This document shows, piece after piece, positions 43,894-53,199 of a stretch of 64,000 nt of DNA. The notes under the pieces were generated by a model that was given only the letters and a program-made list of their open reading frames with translations, did no database searches and was not told the origin of the DNA. Source of the stretch: a virus; the IMG/VR virus record IMGVR_UViG_3300010160_000023, positions 62,001-126,000 of that record; one strand, written 5' to 3'. Both the position numbers and the translations under genes were made by a program. Positions within the stretch are counted from its first letter, which is position 1; each line of letters begins with the position of its first letter.

Positions 43894-46584
43894 ATGAAGT
43901 TGGCAGATAGGACGATTGAGACTCACAGCGTTGGTGTTGCAAGCAGGAATCAGTTTAACATTGCTCAGACGAGCAAGATGTTTAAAATCCTTTCAGACTC
44001 TCTCTATTCTGATAAGGTTATGGCTGCAATTCGTGAGCTTTCTACTAATGCTTATGATAGTCATATCTCTGCCGGTAATAAGAATCCCTTTAAGGTTACT
44101 TTGCCCACCGCTGCTAATCCTACCTTTATGGTGAGAGATTATGGTACTGGTCTTAGTCAGGCCGATATGGAGGACTTGTATACAACCTACGGAGCATCCA
44201 ACAAGAATGATAGCAATGATTTTGTTGGTTGTCTTGGTCTAGGGTCTAAGAGTCCGTTTGCTTATACCAAGAGCTTCACCACTGCATCATATTACAATGG
44301 TAAGAAGTACACCTATATTGCAGCAATTGACGAGAGTGGTGTTCCTACTCTGAATCTTTTTAATACTTCCGAAACATCTGAGCTTAATGGTCTTGAGATT
44401 AGTTTTGCTGTTAAGCAGCATGACTTTCAAGAGTTCACCGATAAGGCTAAGAGAATTTTCCACTACTTCCGAATGAAACCCATCATTGAGGGTGGTGTTG
44501 GTGGTAATCTTATGGATCATAAGTATAGCAATACCAATATCGTTATTAGTGGTGAGGGTTGGAGAGTTTGCCGACTCAATAATGATAACAGTTATTTTCC
44601 CAGCAATTATCATCGAATTGATAGTGGTATCATCGCTATCATGGGGAATATCGCGTATCCTGTTCAAACCGCACAGATTGTTGGTCAAGAAAAGGAAGAA
44701 ATGCCCGACCATATTCAGAAGTGGAATAGGGCTTTCCAGAAAGCAGACATTGATTCTTGGAAGAGTTTTGTGGGAGAGATTCTTAACTCTGGCCTTTATC
44801 TTGAACTTGATTTTGGTATCGGTGAACTTGAGATGGATGTTAGCCGCGAAGGTTTGCAGTATACTAAGGATGTAATTAAGGCACTGCGTAAAAAGACCCA
44901 AGAAATTTACATGGAGATGAAGGAAGAATTCTCCAAGAAAATTAAAGAATCCAAGACCAAGGTAGAAGCAATTAGTTCATATTATACTATGAATGAATTG
45001 GCTGGAGGTTGGGGTGTTGGTGCAACTTGGACTGATGCTAATGGTAAGGATCATGATATTAATTCTGGGAAAGATTTGGAATATAAAATTCCTGCTGGAA
45101 AGAGTCTGTACGTCTTTAACTATACAAGTTCTGGTTATCGTTCTCGTCGATTGGTTGCTCTTACAGAAAAAATTCATCATGGAACTTTGACGGGTAAGGG
45201 TTCTTATTATTGGAATAATGTCAAGAAGCGAGGAAATATAGCTTTCTTTGTGTGTGATGTTAAGAGTGAAGAAACAGCAAAGAAGATTATCACTAGGTAT
45301 TGCAATCAAAATGATTGCTTTGCTTATATGCTTCTTGATACTAAAGACTATACTAATAGTCAAAAAGGTTTTGATAAGCTGATCGAAGATGTTGGTTCCG
45401 AAAATCTGCTCAAGGTTTCAGACTACAAACATCTTACTCAAAGTTCTGGCCCAAGAAAGTCTTATAATAGAAACTCTAATGGTAGCGTAAGCGATCAAGA
45501 TGTATTCTTTATTCATGGCTATGACAAGGATAGTAAGCAGATCACTAATCCTTATAATGATGCTACTTGTCTTAGAGTTCTTTCAGAAGAACAACTGGAA
45601 GATTTTCTAGAGCAGGATGAGATAGTGTACGTTCCCATGCTTCGATATAAGACTGAGGCTGAATCCGGTCATCCTGAGATTAATGATATTACCACGACTC
45701 TTGGTGATGATAGCTTGAAGTTTATAGTCAAGGATTTGCTGGGAGATAGTAAGATTTATGCTATCAAAAACGCTTTTGTTAAAAAGCTTCAAAATGATGG
45801 GTATAATCTTGTCAGTTTTAATGAGTTCTTTAAGCGTCAGTTGAAGATTGTTACTCAGAAACATTTTTCAAGTTTGGCTTCTTTCAATGATCTTGTTGAC
45901 TTCTGTAAGAAAGAATATGCAAGTGAAGAGCATAAGAATAACCATTATAGATATTATAATCACGGAACTATGGACAAGCAGTTCATGTTTCATATGCTGA
46001 ATATCTTTGGGTTGAATTATGAAAAGTTTATTGGTAGCAAGACTCTAGTTGAGTGCATAGATACTACTATGCTTATGGAATTCTTTGCTAATACTGTTCA
46101 TGATAGTAACTTTAGGATTGAAAGATTTTCTCAATCAGATTATTTCTCTCATATCTCAAAGTTAATGGACAAAGCCAATATCCGATCAGTAGATAGTAAG
46201 GATATTCGTAAGGCTAGTTTGGCCTACAATGTCTTGACCAGTTTGATTAGTCGATCACTTTATACTGGATCTAATTCTGATAAAGCCGAAACTTATCTGA
46301 AAATTATTAAGGGCGAGTCTAAGGAAAGTTTTAAACTGCCAGCAATCTCTAAGATTAGAGAGAGCGTCAGGACTGAACTTGATAAGAATCCTATGCTAAA
46401 GTATATTCTTGGTAGTCATCAAGTTACTGGAGTTCTTGCTGATCTAAGAGCCAAGAAAAATCCTATTAATCAACTTGATGAACGTCACTCGTATTATAAT
46501 AATGATGGTAAGGATTGGATAATGCAGATGAGCCAAGATAATATTGACCTATTTAGAATTCAGTTGAGTAGTTTAGTCAAGTAG
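43894..46584 (+). CDS. rIIA: rIIA-like protein with GHKL ATPase domain
   Basis: 896 aa, the largest protein here. N-terminal Bergerat fold: IRELSTNAYDSH (Glu48, Asn52, Asp55), RDYGTGL (Asp82, Gly84, Gly86) and LGLGSKSPFAYT. This order is typical for phage T4-type rIIA. The rII proteins govern lysis timing/membrane integrity and resistance to host exclusion systems; exact biochemistry is unknown. C-terminal 500 aa unassigned. Own promoter, followed by rIIB under a second promoter. Confidence 0.85.
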   Translation: MKLADRTIETHSVGVASRNQFNIAQTSKMFKILSDSLYSDKVMAAIRELSTNAYDSHISAGNKNPFKVTLPTAANPTFMVRDYGTGLSQADMEDLYTTYGASNKNDSNDFVGCLGLGSKSPFAYTKSFTTASYYNGKKYTYIAAIDESGVPTLNLFNTSETSELNGLEISFAVKQHDFQEFTDKAKRIFHYFRMKPIIEGGVGGNLMDHKYSNTNIVISGEGWRVCRLNNDNSYFPSNYHRIDSGIIAIMGNIAYPVQTAQIVGQEKEEMPDHIQKWNRAFQKADIDSWKSFVGEILNSGLYLELDFGIGELEMDVSREGLQYTKDVIKALRKKTQEIYMEMKEEFSKKIKESKTKVEAISSYYTMNELAGGWGVGATWTDANGKDHDINSGKDLEYKIPAGKSLYVFNYTSSGYRSRRLVALTEKIHHGTLTGKGSYYWNNVKKRGNIAFFVCDVKSEETAKKIITRYCNQNDCFAYMLLDTKDYTNSQKGFDKLIEDVGSENLLKVSDYKHLTQSSGPRKSYNRNSNGSVSDQDVFFIHGYDKDSKQITNPYNDATCLRVLSEEQLEDFLEQDEIVYVPMLRYKTEAESGHPEINDITTTLGDDSLKFIVKDLLGDSKIYAIKNAFVKKLQNDGYNLVSFNEFFKRQLKIVTQKHFSSLASFNDLVDFCKKEYASEEHKNNHYRYYNHGTMDKQFMFHMLNIFGLNYEKFIGSKTLVECIDTTMLMEFFANTVHDSNFRIERFSQSDYFSHISKLMDKANIRSVDSKDIRKASLAYNVLTSLISRSLYTGSNSDKAETYLKIIKGESKESFKLPAISKIRESVRTELDKNPMLKYILGSHQVTGVLADLRAKKNPINQLDERHSYYNNDGKDWIMQMSQDNIDLFRIQLSSLVK

Positions 46585-46605
46585 TCAGAAATTTCTCAAG
46601 ACCCC

Positions 46606-46633
46606 TTGACAAGCTTGCCGATTAGTGTAAAAT
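46606..46633 (+). promoter_or_regulatory. Promoter of the rIIB gene
   Basis: TTGACA 46606-46611, 16-bp spacer with GCCGATTAG, TAAAAT 46628-46633. Confidence 0.8.
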
Positions 46634-46677
46634 GACAGTATCACAGGTATCGTAACTAAAAACTAGGAGTTTGGATT

Positions 46678-47574
46678 ATGGCTGTTCCGTTTATGTTTGT
46701 GGATGGTAATTTGACACTGGTTCTTAATAATCAGAGTTATCAGGTGTTGCCAGATCATATCAACTATAAGTTGATTCTGGAAAGACTTCCCTCTGCTACG
46801 GCAGATGAACTACTGGAAGTTGTTGATGTTCAGAAAGCTGTTGCTACTTTTAGCGATGGTCTTGTGGAGATCAAGAATGGACAGGTTCTCTACGAGGGTG
46901 AGGAAGTTCATGGTAGTATTAGTAAGCGTATTCTGGAGTTTATGAGCAAGGGATTGCCTTTTCAGCCCCTTGTTAATTTCCTGAATAATATCATGGAAAA
47001 TCCAAGTATGCAGAGTCAGAAAGAACTTTATGATTTCTTGGAGCATGAGCATCTTCCTATTACTGAGGATGGTTTCTTTCTCGCCTATAAGGCTGTTCGT
47101 TCAGACTTTAAGGATAAGTATAGAGGAGTTTTTGACAACAGTGTTGGTCAGGTCTGCGAAATGCAAAGAGCAAAAGTTGACGATGATCGTGGTCGTGGTT
47201 GCTCTAATGGACTTCATGCTGGAGCATTAAATTATGTCGCTAATTATGGTAGCCTGGAGGCTGGCGACCGTATTGTGATCGTTAAGATTAACCCCAAAGA
47301 TGTAGTTAGTGTTCCAAGTGATTCTAATTGTGAAAAGCTTCGTACTTGTCGCTATGAAGTGGTTGGACAGTATGAGGGTGAGCTTCTCAAGCCTCTTTAT
47401 AAGGCCAATTTCAGTGAAGATGATTACGAAGATGATGAGGATGATTATCTGAATGATTATGATGAGAACTATTGGGATCAGTTTGATGACGAAGATGAAG
47501 ATGAGGACGATCTTGATAGTGACGAAGAAGATGAGATGGATGATGAAGATGGGAGCAACGGTTTCTATAAGTAA
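46678..47574 (+). CDS. rIIB: rIIB-like protein with acidic tail
   Basis: 298 aa. LPITEDGFFLAYKAVRSDFKDKY and SNGLHAGALNYVANYG...KINPKDVVSVPSDSNCEKLRTCRYEVV are the conserved rIIB segments. The C-terminal 55 residues are Asp/Glu repeats. Partner of rIIA by location. ATG 46678 behind TAGGAG. Confidence 0.85.
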   Translation: MAVPFMFVDGNLTLVLNNQSYQVLPDHINYKLILERLPSATADELLEVVDVQKAVATFSDGLVEIKNGQVLYEGEEVHGSISKRILEFMSKGLPFQPLVNFLNNIMENPSMQSQKELYDFLEHEHLPITEDGFFLAYKAVRSDFKDKYRGVFDNSVGQVCEMQRAKVDDDRGRGCSNGLHAGALNYVANYGSLEAGDRIVIVKINPKDVVSVPSDSNCEKLRTCRYEVVGQYEGELLKPLYKANFSEDDYEDDEDDYLNDYDENYWDQFDDEDEDEDDLDSDEEDEMDDEDGSNGFYK

Positions 47575-47581
47575 AAAGCCA

Positions 47582-47662
47582 AGGTGGTGTTTGGAACTTG
47601 TAAGATAGTACCTATATAGTTTCTACTATCATACAATAACGGTTCGATTCCGTTACCATCTT
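47582..47662 (+). tRNA. tRNA-like element with odd central part
   Basis: Acceptor AGGTGGT/ACCATCT and T arm AACGG-TTCGATT-CCGTT fit a tRNA end. The 49 nt between contain GATAGTA/TACTATC and ATAGT/ACTAT pairings that do not make a normal D/anticodon arm. Possibly a mutated class II tRNA or a short insertion. A 7-bp repeat GATATTG/CAATATC follows at 47668-47706. Confidence 0.35.
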
Positions 47663-47742
47663 TTTTAGATATTGCTTTTGATGGTAGTGTTTACTGTCCC
47701 AATATCAAAATTGTAGATAGGAAGTTGGAAAAAGGAAAACAA

Positions 47743-48885
47743 ATGTTTAGCGACAATATTGGTTTCAACCCGTTTGATAAAGACAACAATGTTCATGCTA
47801 ATGGTTATGCTCAGAATAGACAAAGATTTTTGAATTCATTCAATCAGAACCATATCTTTATCTATAATGGTAATCCTCGTAAGAAGATTAGCAGCATGAG
47901 TCATACTAATGATATTAATGAGATGCTTGAAGCAAACATTAATAATCATTCGGATTCATATTTTTATGTGAATGGTGGTCGTAAGGTTTATGCTATCAAA
48001 CAGTTTACCAGTTGTTTCTGTGATATGGATGCTGGTAGAGATGATCAAGGTAGTTACTTTAAGCCCAGTATTGTAATGCAAAAGAAGAAGGAGTTTCTAA
48101 ATAAGATCAACGGTTTCCCTGTTCAGCCAAGTTGGGTTGTTGATACTCGCAATGGCTATCAGTGCTACTGGATTTTTGATGATGCTTCAAGAAACATTGT
48201 TGGTTCTAACCAGACTTTCTGGAATGGACTACAGAAGAAACTGGTAAATTACTTTGGTGGTGATCCAAGAGCTATCAAGGCTAATCAAATTTATCGTGTT
48301 CCTTACACTTGGTGGCGTAAAGAGTGGGAAAAGAAAGCCCCATACTTCACAAGTCTGCTTAACGGCAGCACTGGTCAACCGATTAATGTTGCTGATCTAA
48401 AGTCTGCTCTTACTGGTCAACCAGCTACCTTGCAGATCATTGCTGATAAGTGCAGTGATGAATGGTATAAGGGTTATGCCAAGGCATACAAGCAGTCTGA
48501 TATTACTGGAGTTCCAGTATCAGTTAATGTTGCCACAGAAATTCTCAATAAAATGCGAGTTTCAAATTCTGAGAACTATAATAATAGTAGTCCAGATTAT
48601 TGTAAGGCTGTTTATGATCATGCTAAGAGTACAGTTTTTCAAAAGGCTTATGGTGATCCAATGCCAGTTCAACCCATCCAAGATGAGGATGCTCTGGTAG
48701 ACGATAGGATGCCCGTAGAGGACGAAGATATGAGTCTGGACGGTCAGCAGACCAAGCTTTTAAAGACGGTCGTAGAGTTCCTTAATCAAGTCTCAACGCC
48801 GCTCTACTTTAGCAACAATAGATTCCTATCTAACTCTGCTAAAGACCTTGCTTCTCAAATTAGTGACAAGTTTTGTATCGGGTGA
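47743..48885 (+). CDS. RepB/AEP-type DNA primase
   Basis: 380 aa. TSCFCDMDAGRDDQG (acidic metal ligands), SWVVDTRNGYQCYWIFDDA and GGDPRAIKANQIYRVPYTWW follow the archaeo-eukaryotic-type RepB primase core (DxD, TxxGxHxYW, xxDxxATxxxRxPGT). It would make primers at the phage origin. ATG 47743 behind AAAGGAAA. C-terminal 130 aa acidic and unassigned. No helicase domain is fused. Probably transcribed from the rIIB promoter. Confidence 0.8.
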   Translation: MFSDNIGFNPFDKDNNVHANGYAQNRQRFLNSFNQNHIFIYNGNPRKKISSMSHTNDINEMLEANINNHSDSYFYVNGGRKVYAIKQFTSCFCDMDAGRDDQGSYFKPSIVMQKKKEFLNKINGFPVQPSWVVDTRNGYQCYWIFDDASRNIVGSNQTFWNGLQKKLVNYFGGDPRAIKANQIYRVPYTWWRKEWEKKAPYFTSLLNGSTGQPINVADLKSALTGQPATLQIIADKCSDEWYKGYAKAYKQSDITGVPVSVNVATEILNKMRVSNSENYNNSSPDYCKAVYDHAKSTVFQKAYGDPMPVQPIQDEDALVDDRMPVEDEDMSLDGQQTKLLKTVVEFLNQVSTPLYFSNNRFLSNSAKDLASQISDKFCIG

Positions 48886-48892
48886 GGGTTTA

Positions 48893-48929
48893 GTGTCAGG
48901 GGTATTGGAGACTCCATACCCTTTGACAC
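48893..48929 (+). terminator. Long hairpin after the primase gene
   Basis: GTGTCA (48893-48898) pairs with TGACAC (48924-48929), continuing GGGTAT/ATACCC inside. No T-run follows; it may be an attenuator or RNA-stability hairpin ahead of 48951. Confidence 0.6.
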
Positions 48930-48950
48930 AACCACATAAGGAGAAAACAA

Positions 48951-49223
48951 ATGGGCAGACATACTAATAAATTAACACAGATGTTGCTTGATGACGAATC
49001 AGCAAAACAAGAATTTATTGAACTGATGGAAAAATATAATTGCTCTTTCGATGTATATGAACACATTAAAAAGAATGGTTTTAGGGGTGTCAGTTTCTAT
49101 GCCGGATACCAAAGTATGTGTCATGTTATACGTCGAATAGGTTTTCGTGCTATGCGTGGAAGAAAACCAACAAGACCATATGTAATTGCTAATACTGGAT
49201 CAAGATACTCTGCTAAAATCTAA
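48951..49223 (+). CDS. Small basic protein, unknown
   Basis: 90 aa, starts MGRHTNKLTQMLLDDESAK. Basic C-terminus (AMRGRKPTRPYV). Helical with possible HTH (YQSMCHVIRRIGFR). Behind AAGGAG. DNA binding is a guess. Confidence 0.65.
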   Translation: MGRHTNKLTQMLLDDESAKQEFIELMEKYNCSFDVYEHIKKNGFRGVSFYAGYQSMCHVIRRIGFRAMRGRKPTRPYVIANTGSRYSAKI

Positions 49224-49235
49224 AAGGTAAATCAA

Positions 49236-49643
49236 ATGCACCAAGAAGATGATAACTATGAAGATGACTATGATGATAGTAGTCAGGATAATTTAGAGAG
49301 TCAGCATAAAAATTATTTCAAGTTTGATCCCGATGCTTGGGATGCTTGGGGTAAAATGCTATACGAAGCTCTAAATGACATAGTTGAATATCCTTCTAAC
49401 GTATGGTATATTGGGCCTGGATTTGATAAGTCGTTACCTGTGAATGATTACTTCTCCAATGCAGGGAGCTTCAAAAACTCCCTGTATTTGGGGAACAATC
49501 ATTACAAAGAACCAGTTTATAAAACCAAATACTTTGTACATGACAAGTTGGAGACTCAGTACAAAAATCATTTAGTGGCAAATGCCGTTCACTTTTTGAA
49601 ACAGCCCAATTACTATATGGGACTGTTCGATATTCTAAATTAG
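49236..49643 (+). CDS. Acidic protein, unknown
   Basis: 135 aa. First 25 residues are mostly Asp/Glu/Asn, then an aromatic-rich domain (DPDAWDAWGKMLYEALND, NVWYIGPGFD). Not recognised. Confidence 0.65.
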   Translation: MHQEDDNYEDDYDDSSQDNLESQHKNYFKFDPDAWDAWGKMLYEALNDIVEYPSNVWYIGPGFDKSLPVNDYFSNAGSFKNSLYLGNNHYKEPVYKTKYFVHDKLETQYKNHLVANAVHFLKQPNYYMGLFDILN

Positions 49644-49652
49644 AGGACAAGG

Positions 49653-49907
49653 ATGTTACCAGCAGCACTACTATATTTAGCAATGTTTTTCAGTTCATTA
49701 ACTGAAACTCCATATGTTGCTTATGATTTAGCTACTCATATGAGCAAAGCACAAAGAGTAGAATGGACAAAAATGACAGACGATGAGAATAATGTAAGAT
49801 TTACTATTACATTTCATAAGATGCCAATACTGGCAGAGCTAGGTTTTGAAAGAACTTTTGTAGACAAACACAATAACTGTCAAACAGAGCTTAATAAGAA
49901 AAAATGA
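49653..49907 (+). CDS. Small protein with hydrophobic N-terminus
   Basis: 84 aa, starts MLPAALLYLAMFFSSLTE, a likely signal or anchor segment, then charged sequence. ATGA overlap with the next gene. Unknown. Confidence 0.6.
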   Translation: MLPAALLYLAMFFSSLTETPYVAYDLATHMSKAQRVEWTKMTDDENNVRFTITFHKMPILAELGFERTFVDKHNNCQTELNKKK

Positions 49908-50140
49908 CAACATATTTTGAAATATACTTTAACGAAAAAATAGTCAGTAAGATTTGCAATACTATGTCTGATAGTATTTCTTTCATAGAAAACTCAATTA
50001 ATGAGGACAAGCGAATTCCCTTCAAGGTAGTAGAGAAAGATAAAAAAACAGACAGAACTGTTGTTGTGTACAAAACAGCTTTTTCTGCTAAACTACAATG
50101 GACAAGCATCCCCAAGTATGAGGGAGAAACACTAGTATAA
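49904..50140 (+). CDS. Small protein, unknown
   Basis: 78 aa, starts MTTYFEIYFNEKIVSKICN; basic, alpha/beta. One-base overlap with the next gene. Confidence 0.65.
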   Translation: MTTYFEIYFNEKIVSKICNTMSDSISFIENSINEDKRIPFKVVEKDKKTDRTVVVYKTAFSAKLQWTSIPKYEGETLV

Positions 50141-50574
50141 TGAAAAATGAAAACTGGTTTGTTATAAATGATTTCAATGAATTTGTTGACCATGCTAGGT
50201 CTTTAGTCTTTAAATTTTTTGGACAAACAAATGAGATAGCTGGTGATTCTTTAACTGCTACTTTATCTAATATGACAAAGACAGAAATAGAAGAAATGAA
50301 CGCAACCTTAACTCATGAAGAAGCATCTATCATAATCAAGAATCATGCAAAAAAGCAAATCAATAAGAAGAACAAAGAAATTAGATACTGTCTTAATGAT
50401 AAGATTTTAGGTGAGATTATAGAAGATTTAAATGGTAGGATGGTTAGTAATATACTAAATGTTTTGGTGAATAAAGGTGTTTTGGAGAGTGCTTATGATA
50501 GTGAACAAAATGATTTTATCTTTTGGGTAAAAGAAGAGATTAATCAAAAAGATCAAAAGCCTGAGACCGATTGA
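50140..50574 (+). CDS. Distant paralogue of 33269/33633
   Basis: 144 aa. NILNVLVNKGVLESAYDSEQNDFIFW at the C-terminus echoes the (L)xxLAxxGxxxxxWDxxxNxMVFW end of 33269/33633. The 48 bases after it hold no promoter that I see. Function unknown. Confidence 0.65.
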   Translation: MKNENWFVINDFNEFVDHARSLVFKFFGQTNEIAGDSLTATLSNMTKTEIEEMNATLTHEEASIIIKNHAKKQINKKNKEIRYCLNDKILGEIIEDLNGRMVSNILNVLVNKGVLESAYDSEQNDFIFWVKEEINQKDQKPETD

Positions 50575-50622
50575 TATTTATTTTGGATATACGTTTTTAA
50601 TTAGTTAAACTTTGGAGAAAAA

Positions 50623-51540
50623 ATGGCTAATACAATTCGACCTACTCGTTTTAGTGAAATTATTGGTCAGTCAGAGGTTGTCACGCGACTAGGCATCATT
50701 GTAGCCGGTTGTAAAAACTCTGCTGGTGTGATGCCTCATGTTTTAATAGACGGCCCACCGGGGCTAGGAAAGACCACTATAGCGAGTGCTATTGCAACCG
50801 AAATGGGCGTTAACCTATATACTGTAAACGCAGCAACTATTCGTAGCATTAAGAATCTTTTACCATACATTATGGGTATGGAGAAAAGGTCTGTTCTATT
50901 TATTGATGAGATCCATAGACTACCAAAGATTGTCGAAGAATTTCTTTATCCTGTGATGGAAGATTTTGTTCTTAATATTACTGTTAAGGGAGATGACGAT
51001 AAAGAAAAGCCAGAAACTATTGAGTTGCCAACATTTACTTTGGTAGGAGCAACCACTAGTGGTGGATCATTAAGTCAGCCTTTTTATGATAGGTTTCAAA
51101 TTAAGGAACATTTGTGCTTTTATAGTAATGATGACCTAGCTAAACTAGCAAGGTTAAACGCTGAAAAGCTCGGACTAATGATAGACGATAATGATCTACT
51201 GGAAATTGCACGAAGAAGCAAGGGTACTCCACGTATTCTAAATGGTAGACTTCAATGGTATAAGAATTGTGTCTCTTATTATGCAGATAAAGAGATGACA
51301 GTTGATGATATTTTTGTTAACCAAGGTGTTGATCGTGATGGTTTGGATGTGTATGATAAGATGTATTTGAAGGTGTTACTGGAATCTAAAGGAACAGCTT
51401 TGGGTCTAAAGAGCATTTCTTCCTTGACTGGAATTGCTATTGAGACTATTGAAAATAGCATTGAACCATACTTGGTAAGAAAAGGCTTTGTTGTTAGAAC
51501 CCAAAAGGGAAGAGTGATAGGCTCATATAAAAATGAATGA
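50623..51540 (+). CDS. ruvB: RuvB-like branch-migration ATPase
   Basis: 305 aa. RPTRFSEIIGQ, Walker A GPPGLGKTT (about 44-52), FIDEIHRL (Walker B), VGATTSGG (sensor 1), PFYDRF (Arg finger) and the RuvB winged-helix end (LGLKSISSLTGIAIETIENSIEPYLVRKGFVVRTQKGR). Moves Holliday junctions with RuvA in cells; no ruvA is visible here. May cooperate with the RuvC-like protein at 36536 (inference). Overlaps the next gene by 8 nt. Confidence 0.92.
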   Translation: MANTIRPTRFSEIIGQSEVVTRLGIIVAGCKNSAGVMPHVLIDGPPGLGKTTIASAIATEMGVNLYTVNAATIRSIKNLLPYIMGMEKRSVLFIDEIHRLPKIVEEFLYPVMEDFVLNITVKGDDDKEKPETIELPTFTLVGATTSGGSLSQPFYDRFQIKEHLCFYSNDDLAKLARLNAEKLGLMIDDNDLLEIARRSKGTPRILNGRLQWYKNCVSYYADKEMTVDDIFVNQGVDRDGLDVYDKMYLKVLLESKGTALGLKSISSLTGIAIETIENSIEPYLVRKGFVVRTQKGRVIGSYKNE

Positions 51541-51865
51541 AATATCAATATCAATAAATTTACCAACCATTATTTTTTTCACAGGCACACTCCTAGTTTT
51601 AGGGGTGTGTTTGTTTTTAATAGGCTATTTTATGGGAAAACAGTCAAACACTGGTGTATTTAATCATATGACTAACACAAGACCTACTAGTTTTTTTGAA
51701 GAATCAAAGAAGGATAAAAAGACCTTAACTATTGACGATACAAAATATGTTGTCGATATCAAAACAGAAGGAATGGAAAAGAAGTATGAGTCTTTAGGAG
51801 ATATTAAAAAATCTGAAGAAAATATAAGCGACTCTATAAATAAACTTAAGAATATGAAGAGGTGA
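51533..51865 (+). CDS. Membrane-anchored protein with charged tail
   Basis: 110 aa. Transmembrane helix about 10-34, then a polar region and a helical Lys/Glu end. ATG 51533 in the end of ruvB. Adjacent to the actin-like gene, so it might anchor it; only the position supports this. Confidence 0.6.
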   Translation: MNEISISINLPTIIFFTGTLLVLGVCLFLIGYFMGKQSNTGVFNHMTNTRPTSFFEESKKDKKTLTIDDTKYVVDIKTEGMEKKYESLGDIKKSEENISDSINKLKNMKR

Positions 51866-51868
51866 AAA

Positions 51869-52870
51869 ATGGCAGCAGGATTAGACGTTGGTACAAGCTA
51901 TATCGTTCTTTCAAAAGAAGATGGAGAAAATATTGTCTATAAAGACTTTAGAGATGCTTTCTATGTTATCAAGCCAAGCACACCAGTTGCCACAAAGATG
52001 ATAGAAAAAGGATTAGCCGGTAAAGTATTTATCAAAGATAGCGATGGGGCTTTCATACTTTTAGGAAAAGACGCTATAGAAAAAGCAATTGAAAGAAATG
52101 ATACCGCAAAAAGACCAATGTATAAAGGTGTTGTTTCCGCTAAAGAAAAAGATGCCAAGAAAGTATTGGCTTTTATTCTTAAAGAAGTAGCTGGACAAGC
52201 TTCAAAGAAAAATGAAAAACTTGTTTTCTGCGTCCCTGCTCAACCAGTTGATCAAGAAGATGAAGATTTTGATGTTGGGTATCATGAAGATGTAGTAAAA
52301 ACAATACTAAGTGAATGTGGCTATAATGCAAAAGCTATTAATGAAGCGGAAGCTCTTTGCTATGCAGAATTAGATACAGAAGATTATACTGGTATTGCAG
52401 TTAGCTGTGGTGCTGGGATGACAAATGTTTGTGTAATGTTAAATGGTGAACCTACTGTTGTATTCAGCACAACTAAAAGTGGAGACTGGATTGATCGTAT
52501 GAGTGCTGTTGCCACAGGAGAACCAGATAGTGTTGTACAAGCAGAGAAAGAGGCTGGGGGTTTCACGATTGGTGAACCTAATGATAATCCTGTTTTGGGT
52601 GCCGTGTCTGCATACTATGATAGATTAATAGATTATACAACAAAGCAATTATCACACGCTTTATCAAACCACAAGTCATTACCGAAATTTAAAAATCCTT
52701 TGACTATAGTAGTTGCTGGAGGAACTTCTCAAGCTAAGGGATACATAGAACTATTTGCTAAAAAATTAGAAGCAAATGGTTTTCCTCTACAAATTAAAGA
52801 AGTAAAACATGCAGCAGATCCATTACACGCTGTTGCTAAAGGCTGTTTAATAGCAGCTAAAGTATTATAA
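51869..52870 (+). CDS. Actin/Hsp70-fold ATPase (ParM/MreB-like)
   Basis: 333 aa. GLDVGTSYIVL (phosphate-1), SCGAGMTNVCV (phosphate-2) and IVVAGGTSQAKGY (adenosine) are the nucleotide-binding motifs of the actin/Hsp70 superfamily; NEAEALCYAELDTEDYTGIAV is the connect region. Phage actins can segregate DNA or position capsids. Whether this one polymerises cannot be read. Own GAGG Shine-Dalgarno, 3 nt after the anchor protein. Confidence 0.85.
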   Translation: MAAGLDVGTSYIVLSKEDGENIVYKDFRDAFYVIKPSTPVATKMIEKGLAGKVFIKDSDGAFILLGKDAIEKAIERNDTAKRPMYKGVVSAKEKDAKKVLAFILKEVAGQASKKNEKLVFCVPAQPVDQEDEDFDVGYHEDVVKTILSECGYNAKAINEAEALCYAELDTEDYTGIAVSCGAGMTNVCVMLNGEPTVVFSTTKSGDWIDRMSAVATGEPDSVVQAEKEAGGFTIGEPNDNPVLGAVSAYYDRLIDYTTKQLSHALSNHKSLPKFKNPLTIVVAGGTSQAKGYIELFAKKLEANGFPLQIKEVKHAADPLHAVAKGCLIAAKVL

Positions 52871-53175
52871 TGTTTGGCTTTCTGAATAAACTAAGATATG
52901 CAACAAGATCATCTAAGTGGACTGAAGTAAGAAAACAACATCTAAAAGAAAATCCTTGTTGTATAGCTTGTGGTAGAGATAAAAAATTAGAAGTTCATCA
53001 TAAAACTCCAGTACATATTAGTCCAGAACTTGAATTGGACCCTTCAAATCTGGTTACTTTGTGTGCTGATCCTTGTCATCTATTATTTGGTCATTTACTG
53101 AACTTCAAAAGTTATAATAAATCGGTCATCGAAGATTGTTCGGTGTATTTAAGTAAGGTAAAAAATAGACCTTAG
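52870..53175 (+). CDS. HNH endonuclease
   Basis: 101 aa. CCIACGRDKKLEVHHKTPVHISPELELDPSNLVTLCADPCHLLFGH, in pieces: CxxC pair, VHH, PxLELDPxNLxTLC and the closing H...GH. A compact HNH nuclease; one-base overlap with the actin gene suggests insertion at the stop codon. Homing or packaging-type role possible. Confidence 0.9.
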   Translation: MFGFLNKLRYATRSSKWTEVRKQHLKENPCCIACGRDKKLEVHHKTPVHISPELELDPSNLVTLCADPCHLLFGHLLNFKSYNKSVIEDCSVYLSKVKNRP

Positions 53176-53199
53176 TTATATAGTTCAAAGGAATGACTC

